From positions 1 to 64,000 of the forward strand of contig JASBST010000002.1 of the NCBI GenBank assembly GCA_030148775.1: DNA of 64,000 nucleotides, in the 5' to 3' direction. The translations under genes and the position numbers were made by a program. Numbering within the stretch: the first letter of the stretch is position 1; every line of letters begins with the position of its first letter. Shown piece by piece: positions 20,628 through 29,652 of this stretch. Source of the DNA: Thiogranum sp. Lineage in GTDB: Bacteria > Pseudomonadota > Gammaproteobacteria > DSM-19610. A model generated the notes under the pieces. That model ran no database searches. It saw nothing but the letters and a program-made list of their open reading frames with translations, and was not told where the DNA came from.

Positions 20628-21715
20628 ATATCGCCTTCTACACGCAGGGCACCTTATTCAATGGGCGCACCATTGACGAAAAAGGATTAGGTGGCAGTGA
20701 AAGCGCGCTTTGCTTTATCGCCAGAGCGTTACACTCTCTTGGCCACAATGTCAGCGTGTTCAACAACTGCGATCATCCGGGCGATTATGACGGCATCCGC
20801 TACTCGAATTACTCGGAACTGGTGGCCTATTCACGAAGCAACAATATCGACATCTGCATATTTTCACGTTTTTATGAGCCTATAGCAGAAGTTCGGGTAC
20901 GAGCCCGGGTACTTTGGCTGCACGACATCGCCAGCACACCCTACTATCAAGATGCAATTCCCGTATTAAATAGTATGGTATCGCGCTATTTTTTTATCAG
21001 CAAATGGCAGCAGCAAGGATTTCAGCGTGCGTTTCCGATTCCTGCCTCGCTTCAGTACCTGACCCGCAACGGTGTCGAACCGAAACATTTCTCCGCTTCG
21101 GTGCAGCGCGAGCCTGCAAAGCTGATCTACGTCAACACGCCCTATCGCGGACTAGACGTACTGCTGCAACTGTTTCCCGCCATTCGACGCGCCGTCCCCG
21201 AGGCAGAGCTATTTCTATTTACGGGCATGGCCCTATACGGCAGCCAGTTCGCGGCCTGGGAGCAAAGACTGGCGCCGTTGTACGACCTGGCGCGCAGCAT
21301 GGAAGCCGTCCATCTCTGCGCACCGCTGCCGAAACGCGCACTGGCTGCCGAATTGCTATCGGCGCGACTTGCCCTCTACCCGAGCCACTTTCCAGAATGC
21401 TGCAGCGTCGCTTCGCTAGAATGTCAGGCTGCGGGCACTCCCATGGTGACCTCCGCGCTGGCCGGACTGCAGGACACCATTATCGACGGATTCACAAGTG
21501 TACTAATCCCCGTTGACGACACCGAAAGAATAAGCCACTCGCCGCTGTATCAGGCCCGCTTCATCAATCAGTGCATACGATTACTCAATGACGATTTAAG
21601 CTGGCGGAAGCTTAGTGACAATGCCAAAAACCATATCAACAAACGCTTTACCTGGCGCACGATTGCCCTCGAGTGGATCGACGAATTCCAAAAGATTCTT
21701 GCTACGCCCGGTTAG
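20624..21715 (+). CDS. glycosyltransferase, GT4-like
   Basis: 363 residues, GT-B fold without membrane segments. The N-terminus MNIAFYTQGTLFNGRTIDEK leads to GLGGSESALCFIARAL, a glycine-rich acceptor-side loop common in GT4 enzymes. The C-terminal half shows KLIYVNTPYRGLDVLLQLFP and the nucleotide-sugar binding PSHFPECCSVASLECQAAG with the E-x7-E arrangement typical of retaining GT4. The ATG overlaps the stop of the TPR-GT41 gene (ATGA), so the two are probably co-translated and may act on the same product. Substrate unknown. Confidence 0.82.
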   Translation: MNIAFYTQGTLFNGRTIDEKGLGGSESALCFIARALHSLGHNVSVFNNCDHPGDYDGIRYSNYSELVAYSRSNNIDICIFSRFYEPIAEVRVRARVLWLHDIASTPYYQDAIPVLNSMVSRYFFISKWQQQGFQRAFPIPASLQYLTRNGVEPKHFSASVQREPAKLIYVNTPYRGLDVLLQLFPAIRRAVPEAELFLFTGMALYGSQFAAWEQRLAPLYDLARSMEAVHLCAPLPKRALAAELLSARLALYPSHFPECCSVASLECQAAGTPMVTSALAGLQDTIIDGFTSVLIPVDDTERISHSPLYQARFINQCIRLLNDDLSWRKLSDNAKNHINKRFTWRTIALEWIDEFQKILATPG

Positions 21716-21718
21716 CCT

Positions 21719-22234
21719 TTAGTTTATGCCGTCACTCCCTGCAGACTGACGCGAGTTTTCGGACTTTCCCGGGAAATCGCTGAAGGTATCCCGCGCACGC
21801 CTGGATACCAGCAGATAGCAAATCGCGGCAGCACTGGCCGCGATTTGAACCCAGGCCAGGTCTCCTATTCCCCAGGAAATCCCAACTATTACCGGAATTA
21901 CCTGGCCGATAATATTGAGCGCTGCGGAACCGATCAGAAACTGTCGCCCACACGACCATATCCTGCGGACGCGTGCCGATGCGTTTGCGCTGCGGCGCGT
22001 CCAAGCATAGACCACCGCCAACGCAGGAAGCCCAGCCAGCGCCGCAACAATCGGGAGCAGCTCATAATCGCCGTATACCATACTGAACAGCTCCCCCCGA
22101 CTGCGGATATCGACCAACGAGACAATCAAAATCACATAAGGCCGCACCAGATAGAGGATAACAAGCCACATCGGCATACTGACTTTGAGACAAAGCTCCT
22201 TGTTGTAGGCATCAGGCGGATAAATCGTATTCAC
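21719..22234 (-). CDS. DUF2919-like membrane protein
   Basis: 171 residues with about four predicted transmembrane helices: MPMWLVILYLVRPYVILIVSL, LLPIVAALAGLPALAVVYAW, LIGSAALNIIGQVIPVIVGI and WVQIAASAAAICYLLV. The opening pattern (a short polar start, then MWLVILYLVRPY) resembles the DUF2919/YfeZ family of inner-membrane proteins. Function unknown. It converges on the preceding glycosyltransferase with only three bases between stops. Confidence 0.6.
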   Translation of the reverse strand: MNTIYPPDAYNKELCLKVSMPMWLVILYLVRPYVILIVSLVDIRSRGELFSMVYGDYELLPIVAALAGLPALAVVYAWTRRSANASARVRRIWSCGRQFLIGSAALNIIGQVIPVIVGISWGIGDLAWVQIAASAAAICYLLVSRRARDTFSDFPGKSENSRQSAGSDGIN

Positions 22235-22410
22235 TGATGTTCCTCATCCATCGAAGTATAAATGGGATGCCTGTATACTCAGAGCCGCAGGTCGACTTTC
22301 GTGCGGCGTATCGAGCAGAAAATGGGTCGCTAAACTCTCTGTTCTGACAATATGCGCATACATGTGTGGGTGTTATCTCGGCATAGAGCACGGCTTGTCA
22401 ATCCAAGTAT

Positions 22411-24042
22411 TCAGACACCAGGCATCCGCGCATGATGCTGGCGCAGAAGCACTAGGAATCCTTTCACAGGCTCCCCTTTTTCGATCCTCACAACAGTATC
22501 CTCCAGCGAGACCACTTCGAATCCAAATTCATCGGCAAGCTCCCGTAGGTAGCGTTCGGCATGAGCGTAACGCGCCTTCAGGTGCAACTCAAATGGGTAC
22601 ACTTCAGTGGACTCGACGGAGAAGACAAACACACCGTGATCTATCAGTGCGGTACGAGCACCGTCGAACACTTCGTTCAAATCACCAATATAGGGGAACA
22701 CATCCGCACCTATGATATGGGAGAACTGAGACGCTCCGTCCTTCATGGGCTTTACAACATCTCCCACCATCAGATCATCGTATACACCTCTTGCCCGCGC
22801 AGTGTCGATCATCTTGGGCGACAGATCTACGCCCACTAGCCGGCGAGCATGCTCCCGAAACCGCGGACCGCACAAACCAGTACCACAACCAATGTCAAGA
22901 ATATCCAACCCCTTGCCCAGCAGACCGGCGCGAGCTAGCATCTCACCAATCTTTTCAGGAATTCTGTAACTAAGACGACCCACCAGACTTTCGTCGAAGG
23001 TTGCGGCGTAGGAATCGAACAAGCTCGCCACGTATTGCGAATCGGCTCGTTTAGGGGTGGGGCCGTCGCCGAGTGCAGCCAGGATATATCGTGTCTGGGA
23101 ATTGCCTGGGTCCAGTCGCCCAGCTTCACGCATATGGATAAGCGCCCGTCCCCGGTCGCCCATGTCTCGGTAGGTTATCCCCAGACAAAACTGCGCTTCG
23201 GCATTGCCCGGTTCGAGCTCCCCGGCACGAATGGCGCATGCCAGGGCCTCGTCATGCCGTCGCTGTCGAAGCCGTACTGCGGACAGCCCCAGCAGCGCCT
23301 TGACGCTAAGCGGATGCTGTTCGAGTATAGATGAGTAACTGCGATCCGCCGCGTCCAGGTCGGAGCACTCCACCAACAACTCCGCGAGACCCAGCCGGGC
23401 ATGCAGATTATCCGGCGCTGCCGCCAGCACATGGGAATAGATCGACTGCGCACTACCGCTGTTGCCAAGCTTGCGACAAACACAGGCCTTGTTGATCAGC
23501 GCATCGGGATAGCCCGGCTGAAGCCGGATCGCTTGATCGAAACAGGAATCGGCCTCTTTCACCGCCCCAAGCGCCAGCAATACACTACCTAGATTGTTGT
23601 AACCCTGAGGATTTCCCGGCTGAAGCTTCAACGCTGTCCGGTAACATTGTTCTGCCTGCCGATATTCACCCTGGCGGAACCATAGATTACCAAGGCTCGT
23701 CTGCGCTTCACTGTCGCCGGGACGTTCGACCAGAACACGCTCGAAACACGCCTGAGCTTCATCGATCTTTCCCTGCTCCAATAAGGCTGCTCCGAGATTT
23801 TTCAGAGCACCGCTATAGCCGGGCTGCAACGCGACGGCACGACGCGCGCAAGACTCCGCCTCGGTATAACGGCCAGTCATCCCATTGATCGCGCTCAGCA
23901 TGTACCAGGCTTCGGCGTCTTTTTTGTCGGCTTGGCAGATTTCGCGAAACGCGCTGATGGCATCATCGAGACGCTGGTTGCGAAACAGTGCCATCGCCTC
24001 AAGCTTTCGCTTGGCCAGATTCTTTTTTGTCGCCAAAAGCAC
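22411..24042 (-). CDS. TPR-fused class I SAM-dependent methyltransferase
   Basis: 543 residues. TPR units occupy residues 1-320, starting with a DAEAWYMLSAINGMTGRYTE unit that is shared with the sulfotransferase-fused paralogues of the window. After a linker (KRADSQYVASLFDSYAATFD), which is common in TPR-methyltransferases, a Rossmann methyltransferase follows: motif I LDILDIGCGTGLCG near residue 378, then LVGVDLSPKMIDTARARG and ADVFPYIGDL. The C-terminus ends VKGFLVLLRQ, which is DREV/UbiE-like. Predicted to methylate a TPR-selected substrate in the cytoplasm; target unknown. Single gene on the minus strand. Confidence 0.85.
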   Translation of the reverse strand: MLLATKKNLAKRKLEAMALFRNQRLDDAISAFREICQADKKDAEAWYMLSAINGMTGRYTEAESCARRAVALQPGYSGALKNLGAALLEQGKIDEAQACFERVLVERPGDSEAQTSLGNLWFRQGEYRQAEQCYRTALKLQPGNPQGYNNLGSVLLALGAVKEADSCFDQAIRLQPGYPDALINKACVCRKLGNSGSAQSIYSHVLAAAPDNLHARLGLAELLVECSDLDAADRSYSSILEQHPLSVKALLGLSAVRLRQRRHDEALACAIRAGELEPGNAEAQFCLGITYRDMGDRGRALIHMREAGRLDPGNSQTRYILAALGDGPTPKRADSQYVASLFDSYAATFDESLVGRLSYRIPEKIGEMLARAGLLGKGLDILDIGCGTGLCGPRFREHARRLVGVDLSPKMIDTARARGVYDDLMVGDVVKPMKDGASQFSHIIGADVFPYIGDLNEVFDGARTALIDHGVFVFSVESTEVYPFELHLKARYAHAERYLRELADEFGFEVVSLEDTVVRIEKGEPVKGFLVLLRQHHARMPGV

Positions 24043-24150
24043 CCTCCCACAACCCAGCGCAACCGTCCAGGCAACAACTGACCATACTAGCGCTAAAGCC
24101 TAGGGCACGAGCAAGTCGTCGCCGTAGCGAGAAACTGGGCCAGATGACCC

Positions 24151-25050
24151 TTACGGAGCAATACTGGCAGTGATTCCACCAACAGGATAACCGTCGATGT
24201 CGAACGCCTGCACACTATTGACGGTCAGATTCGTCACGCCTCCGGCGACATAGAACTTGAAATCATGCATAACCGTGATCTCGCCATCGCGCGCTGGCAA
24301 AAGCACTATTTTCATAGTCGCGCCATCGTCGTTCCAGGAAAGATTTTTTATGTAACCCAGCGGATTCACAACATAGGCGCGCCCCACCCCTCCGTTGTCG
24401 GCATCCGGATCATGCGTGAGTTCTACCTGTACAGCGTAGGGAAGAACCGCGCCATCCAGCGATACAGTGTAATGACCGACTCGCTTCAGTGATGCCAGCA
24501 TCTCCGCACTAAGCGGGCCAACCGACTCCGCATCAAAACTACTAGTGCTACCATCTGGAGCAACTATCTCCACTGTCGATCTGGCGGTTTCACCCTCGGG
24601 GTTATCAATCATGATTTCAGTCGCCCCTCCGCCGACCGGTAACGACACGGGCAGATCTACAAACACCACCGTCTGCCACCAGTCCTTGTCGCTGTCGGAA
24701 GAGCCATTGGGAACCGTAAAATTCGCCGTGGTACTTGCGTAGGTACGTGCGAACGGCGTCAGATCCTGATCTGTCTCACGCGATATGATCATGCTCGCCA
24801 ACGGATCGGGATATAGGTTGACGACCGCTCGGACCCGCGTATCGCCCGGTGAATAGATGGTGGGCACCCCTCCCGGCGGCGTGATCGTGACGGTGATGTT
24901 GCTGGGATCGAAGTGATGCTTCCAACCGGCAGCCACAGCGACGGTACCACCGGCCCGAGCGTACTCGTGAAATACCTTGTCGCCGGCACAACTCCATACT
25001 AATGGCAGTGTCAGTACGAGAAGAATGGCTACCCTAGCCCATTTCGTCAT
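24151..25050 (-). CDS. predicted lipoprotein of unknown function
   Basis: 299 residues from the ATG near 25050 (MTKWARVAILLVLTLPLVWSC); an upstream GTG would add an unlikely 42 residues. The N-terminus is a signal peptide ending in a lipobox-like VWSC with Cys21, so lipidation is predicted. The mature part is rich in beta-strand patterns (VTITPPGGVPTIYSPGD, TVEIVAPDGSTSSFDAES) and resembles no family I can name. It lies upstream of, and divergent from, the TPR-sulfotransferase operon. Confidence 0.65.
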   Translation of the reverse strand: MTKWARVAILLVLTLPLVWSCAGDKVFHEYARAGGTVAVAAGWKHHFDPSNITVTITPPGGVPTIYSPGDTRVRAVVNLYPDPLASMIISRETDQDLTPFARTYASTTANFTVPNGSSDSDKDWWQTVVFVDLPVSLPVGGGATEIMIDNPEGETARSTVEIVAPDGSTSSFDAESVGPLSAEMLASLKRVGHYTVSLDGAVLPYAVQVELTHDPDADNGGVGRAYVVNPLGYIKNLSWNDDGATMKIVLLPARDGEITVMHDFKFYVAGGVTNLTVNSVQAFDIDGYPVGGITASIAP

Positions 25051-25520
25051 CTCATTCTCCCCCGTTTTTTTGTTCTGTAGGATTTGCACCGACAGCATGC
25101 CGGCGACCACCTTTGATGAATAGGTTATCGGCTTCGATCGCGGGGTGCAAGAATTCATCAAAAGCGCATGGTGCACGGCCCACGCTCGAACGAATAGGTC
25201 TATATTATTGATAGTTAATGACTAATATTCACCTGACCCGAGGTCTCGAAGACCGTTCCGACCCTAGCCTCGCAAACCGCCGAACCGCGCCCTCTTGCAT
25301 TCCCGCTAGTGGACCGACACACTGAAAATGGGCATATAGAGCTAGCCTGAGTACGATCGATACTGGCTGCCCATGGCCAAAAATTAATACCAACTAAATC
25401 GTCTTGGCGAGACAGCGTCGATGGTCATAAGTTAAGGAGCACGCGGCTTGACCACGTTCGATGGTACACTAACCGCTAACCCTGAAAATGAACTAAATTA
25501 TTACACTTGGGTACCGAACA
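25051..25520. other. intergenic region upstream of the TPR-sulfotransferase operon
   Basis: 470 bases between the divergent lipoprotein gene and the first TPR-sulfotransferase gene. It holds A+T-rich patches (TCTATATTATTGATAGTTAA near 25198) that could be promoters. No reading frame with family similarity and no RNA element is seen. Confidence 0.5.
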
Positions 25521-27587
25521 ATGAGTAACGAAAACGTCACCGAGATGGTCGAACAGGCCAGCGCTCACGTGGAAAATCAGAATTTCAGCGAGGCTCGCAC
25601 ACTTTACGCCGAGATCTGCAGAATCGACGGCGACAATGCCGAGGCTTGGCTTATGCTGGGCGCGATTGACGGCCAGACCGGCGCCGTGGCGAGCGCTATT
25701 GACAACGTCCAGCGCGCCATTCAGATCCAACCCGACTATGCCGATGCTCATCTGACTCTGGCCCATCTCCAGCACGCAGTTGGTCAGCCAGAAGCAGCGC
25801 TGGAAAGTGCGCTGACGGCAACGCGTGTAGCACCAGACTACGGCGAAGCCTGGGTGTTCTTAGCGGGTCTGGCGGGACAATCCGAAAATCTGTACGACAC
25901 AGAAGCGTTCAGCCGCCGGGCGGTAGACTGCCTTCCTGACAACGCCGCGGCGCACGCTAATCTTGCCGGCTCGCTGCACCGGCAGGGGCGATTGCAGGAA
26001 GCTCTATGTAGCTACCGTAAGGCTCTTGAACTCAATCCCTCGCTGTTCGACATCCGGGTGAATTTCGCTAACGCCTTACTTTCGGATGGCCGATACGATG
26101 AAGCGGTCGCAAGTCTGGAAGAATGCATCGGCCTGACACCCGACCACCTCGACACCCGTATCAACCTCGGTATGGGTTACTTACTGCAGGGCCGTCTAGA
26201 TGCCGCAGTCAACACGCTGACAGAGGCCGCGTCCAGCGCTCCAGAATCAGCCGAAGCCGAGATGCGTCTCGCTATGGCGTTAAAAGAACGTGGCGATCTC
26301 GAACAGGCGCATGCCCACTATGTACGTGCACTAGAACTGAAACCCAACGACGCGGTAATCATGTCGGAAATCGGCCTAGTACTCGAGGCGTCGGGCAGAT
26401 TGACGGAGGCGCTGGAAACCTATCAGAACATTCTGCAATTCGCCCCGGATTCCCCGGATATTGTTGCCGCGGAAGCCAGCGTATGGGAAAAACGCGGCGA
26501 CCTCCAGGCGGCATTAGCTAGACTACGGCCCATCATAGACGAAGGAAGAACAACCCCGAGAGTAGCACTAGTGTTTTCGCGGCTTTGTCCAGAGCTGGAT
26601 GTTTGCCAAGAGGCGATGAGTCTACTGGACTCACAGCTCCATTCCGAGAATCTCACCACTTCGCTGCGCGCCGAGCTGAATTACGCAGCGGGACGACTAC
26701 TGAACAACGCCGGTCAGTACAGTAAAGCATTCGAAAGATACACAGAAGCCAACACCCTTAAACCTCGGCAATACGATGCAAGCGAATACGCCAATTACAT
26801 CGACAGGATCACCGCTACATTTACGCGAGAAACACTGGATCGATTGCCGATTGCCACGACAAACAACCCACGCCGCCCTATCTTTGTTGTGGGCATGCCC
26901 CGCTCCGGGACCAGCCTGATCGAACAGATCCTGGCCAGCCACCCCAAAGTCCACGGTGGTGGAGAGCTCAAAACGATTTTCAATATTGTCGACAACATTA
27001 CCGAACACACTGGTACAGCCACCTTCCTCGAAGGTGTGCTCGAACTCAATCAGACCCATGTCAATAATCTGGCTCACGAATATCTCGAACGACTAAACGA
27101 AGTATCGTCCACTGCCGACCGTGTGACTGACAAAATGCCTCATAACTTCCATCACCTTGGATTGATTAGTAAACTTTTTCCTGAGGCGGCAATCATTCAC
27201 TGCAGCCGCGACCCGCTTGACACCTGTCTTTCGTGCTACTTTCATGATTTCTCGGGACACCACCCCTACGCTTACGATCTCAACGCGCTGGGCGAGCATT
27301 ACGCTAACTACCAGCGACTGATGAAGCATTGGCGAGACGTTGGTGTCCGTTTCTTTGATTTATCCTACGAAGCGCTGCTAGAGGACACGCGAACGGTAAC
27401 TCGTTCGCTACTCGATTTCTGCGATCTGGACTGGAACGAGGGCTGCTTGCGTTTTCACGAGACCGAGCGTACTACACTCACTGCAAGCTATGCACAGGTT
27501 AGGCGGCCACTTTATCACTCGGCCGCCGGACGCTGGCGAAACTACGAGCCCTTTATCGACGACCTCAAGGCCAGGCTGGGCTCCTAG
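25521..27587 (+). CDS. TPR-containing sulfotransferase, operon gene 1
   Basis: 688 residues. About eleven TPR units (1-390) begin with DNAEAWLMLGAIDGQTG. The C-terminal Sulfotransfer_3-type domain has the PAPS 5'-phosphosulfate loop RPIFVVGMPRSGTSLIEQIL near 453, the GGGEL strand, and TDKMPHNFHHLGLI. A 3'-phosphate-binding IIHCSRDPLDTCLSCYFHDF follows near 557. The domain closes with the SYAQVRRPLYHSAAGRWRNYE signature shared by all paralogues here. No signal peptide, so cytoplasmic. It would transfer sulfate from PAPS to a hydroxyl of an unknown substrate. First gene of a six-gene operon; 12 bases to the next gene. Confidence 0.88.
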   Translation: MSNENVTEMVEQASAHVENQNFSEARTLYAEICRIDGDNAEAWLMLGAIDGQTGAVASAIDNVQRAIQIQPDYADAHLTLAHLQHAVGQPEAALESALTATRVAPDYGEAWVFLAGLAGQSENLYDTEAFSRRAVDCLPDNAAAHANLAGSLHRQGRLQEALCSYRKALELNPSLFDIRVNFANALLSDGRYDEAVASLEECIGLTPDHLDTRINLGMGYLLQGRLDAAVNTLTEAASSAPESAEAEMRLAMALKERGDLEQAHAHYVRALELKPNDAVIMSEIGLVLEASGRLTEALETYQNILQFAPDSPDIVAAEASVWEKRGDLQAALARLRPIIDEGRTTPRVALVFSRLCPELDVCQEAMSLLDSQLHSENLTTSLRAELNYAAGRLLNNAGQYSKAFERYTEANTLKPRQYDASEYANYIDRITATFTRETLDRLPIATTNNPRRPIFVVGMPRSGTSLIEQILASHPKVHGGGELKTIFNIVDNITEHTGTATFLEGVLELNQTHVNNLAHEYLERLNEVSSTADRVTDKMPHNFHHLGLISKLFPEAAIIHCSRDPLDTCLSCYFHDFSGHHPYAYDLNALGEHYANYQRLMKHWRDVGVRFFDLSYEALLEDTRTVTRSLLDFCDLDWNEGCLRFHETERTTLTASYAQVRRPLYHSAAGRWRNYEPFIDDLKARLGS

Positions 27588-27599
27588 CAACAACCAGTA

Positions 27600-29648
27600 A
27601 TGGGCCTACGGAGCAAAGTGTCCCGCAAATCCGGCCCCAGATTGCCCGGTAAACAGCCCACCAAGGCCGATCTTTTGGCGGCGATACAGCGGCGACGACT
27701 GGGCGAGGCCAGGACCCTTGGAACGCGCCTGTGCGAGCTCCACCCAAATGACGCCGAAGCCTGGTTCCTGCTTGGATCAATCCACGGCGGACTCAAAGAC
27801 TTTCCGGCCGCGGCGCAGTGTTGTCACCGCGCAGTAACGCTGCAACCTGCCAATGCAATGGGTCACCATAATCTCGGCATAGCGTTGAGCCGATCCGGAC
27901 AGTTCGATACCGCTATCGACGCCTTTCGTCAAACACTGAAACTACGCCCCGACATGATCGAGTCTCGGCTCGAACTCGCCAACGCACTCCAGTTGTCCGG
28001 CGATCACCAGCGGGCCATCGACACCTACAGACAAGTGCTGGCTCAGTGCCCGGATCTAGTTGCGGCGAGTATCAACCTGGCGCACGCCTATGTGGCGGCG
28101 GGAAGTCTCGAGGCATCAGCAGACGTCTGTCAGCGAGTTCTCAAGCAACAACCGGACCAGACAGAGGCGCTGCGTCTGCTAGCCGATATCAATCTGCAGT
28201 GTAGCCGGTTTCAGCAGTCCTGCGACCTGTTCAGGCGTCTCATCCACCTGAACAGTGGGGACGCGAGCGCATACGCCGGGCTCGGCAGGGCACTTAAGGA
28301 AGCCGGTCAACTGGATGAAGCGTTGGAAAGTACGCGACGGGCTGCGTCAGTCGAACCCAACTCCCCCGCCTGGCAGCTGCAATTAGGAACCATTTATCAA
28401 GCATGCGAGGAACTGGAACAGGCGCTTGAATGTTACCGATCGGCACTAATGCTGGCGCCTGACCTGGCGCCGGCAATCAACAATATCGGACTGGTCCTGC
28501 AGGCACAGAACAGAGCAGATGAGGCGATCGGTTACTACCATAGAGCGATCGCCCTGGCCCCTGATCAGATTGAGGCGTACGTCAACCTAGCCAAGAGTCA
28601 GCGTGAACTGAACCAATTGGAGGCAGCAGCGGCAACGCTGGACGAGGCTGTGGCGCGGCAACCCGATGCGGTGGCTCCGCACTGGGACCGATCGTTAGTG
28701 TGGTTGCAGCAAGGTGACTTTAGTAGGGGCTGGCCAGAGTATGAGTGGCGGTGGGAAGGCAAGGGACTGGTGCGGCGGGGCTTTCCGCAGCCACTGTGGG
28801 ACGGCGCGCCATTGCAAGACAAGACACTGCTAGTGCATGCCGAACAAGGCATAGGCGACGAGATCATGTTCGCGTCCTGTTTCCCGGAACTGCTCACGCT
28901 TGCCGGGCACCTGATTATCGATTGCGACCCGCGGCTAGCGCCGCTGTTCGCCCGCTCATTCCCGCGAGCTCACGTCCACGGCGGCACCCAGGCCGAAAGT
29001 TTCACTTGGCTCGATGCACTGCCACGTGTCGATTTCCAAAGCCCCGCCGGCAGCCTATTGCGCCACCTGCGTCCGACTCTGGCGACGTTTCCCGCGCACA
29101 CCGGCTACCTTCAGGCTGATCCCGTCCAGCGCGAACACTGGCGTCGGCGGTTGGAAGAGATCGGCCCGGGTCTTAAGGTGGGGATCTCTTGGCGTGGCGG
29201 TCGTGATGCGACGCAGAAGGCGAAGCGTTCGATACGGCTGTCGATGTGGGAGCCCATCCTGGAAGTACCTGGCGTTCAATTCGTAAGCTTGCAGTATGGC
29301 GACTGTGTCGCAGAACTCGAACAGGCCCGAGAGCAGCTGAGCACGCAGATCAAGCACTTGCCGGACCTCGATCCGGTCGCTGATCTGGATAGATTTGCCG
29401 CTTTAATCGCCGCACTCGATCTGGTCATCTCGGTCGACAACTCGACGGTGCACCTGGCCGGCGCGCTGAACACTCCAGTTTGGTGCCTGCAGCCGTTTGC
29501 AGCCGACTGGCGCTGGCTATCGGACACTGAACACTGTCACTGGTACCCCTCCCTCATACACGTGCGCCAGCGAGCGCCTGGCCAGTGGGACCGTGTGATA
29601 GCTCGAGCGTCTGATCGGCTGCAGCGCCTCGTCGGACCAGGGAGTTGA
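27600..29648 (+). CDS. TPR protein with GT9-like glycosyltransferase domain, operon gene 2
   Basis: 682 residues. TPR units (1-365) again open with the DAEAWFLLGSIHGGLKDFPA unit. The C-terminal part (about 370-680) begins DRSLVWLQQGDFSRGWPEYE, the standard linker of TPR-glycosyltransferases. It then shows LLVHAEQGIGDEIMFASCFP and LKVGISWRGG, then LDLVISVDNSTVHLAGALNT and PVWCLQPF, matching the ADP-heptose-transferase (GT9) fold. It sits inside a run of TPR-sulfotransferases with near-zero spacing, so glycosylation and sulfation probably act in one pathway. Donor sugar unknown. Confidence 0.85.
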   Translation: MGLRSKVSRKSGPRLPGKQPTKADLLAAIQRRRLGEARTLGTRLCELHPNDAEAWFLLGSIHGGLKDFPAAAQCCHRAVTLQPANAMGHHNLGIALSRSGQFDTAIDAFRQTLKLRPDMIESRLELANALQLSGDHQRAIDTYRQVLAQCPDLVAASINLAHAYVAAGSLEASADVCQRVLKQQPDQTEALRLLADINLQCSRFQQSCDLFRRLIHLNSGDASAYAGLGRALKEAGQLDEALESTRRAASVEPNSPAWQLQLGTIYQACEELEQALECYRSALMLAPDLAPAINNIGLVLQAQNRADEAIGYYHRAIALAPDQIEAYVNLAKSQRELNQLEAAAATLDEAVARQPDAVAPHWDRSLVWLQQGDFSRGWPEYEWRWEGKGLVRRGFPQPLWDGAPLQDKTLLVHAEQGIGDEIMFASCFPELLTLAGHLIIDCDPRLAPLFARSFPRAHVHGGTQAESFTWLDALPRVDFQSPAGSLLRHLRPTLATFPAHTGYLQADPVQREHWRRRLEEIGPGLKVGISWRGGRDATQKAKRSIRLSMWEPILEVPGVQFVSLQYGDCVAELEQAREQLSTQIKHLPDLDPVADLDRFAALIAALDLVISVDNSTVHLAGALNTPVWCLQPFAADWRWLSDTEHCHWYPSLIHVRQRAPGQWDRVIARASDRLQRLVGPGS

Positions 29649-29652
29649 AGCT

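Noticed and set aside
25051-25176. GTG-started N-terminal extension of the lipoprotein gene
   Set aside because: It would bury the signal peptide and lipobox 42 residues inside the protein.
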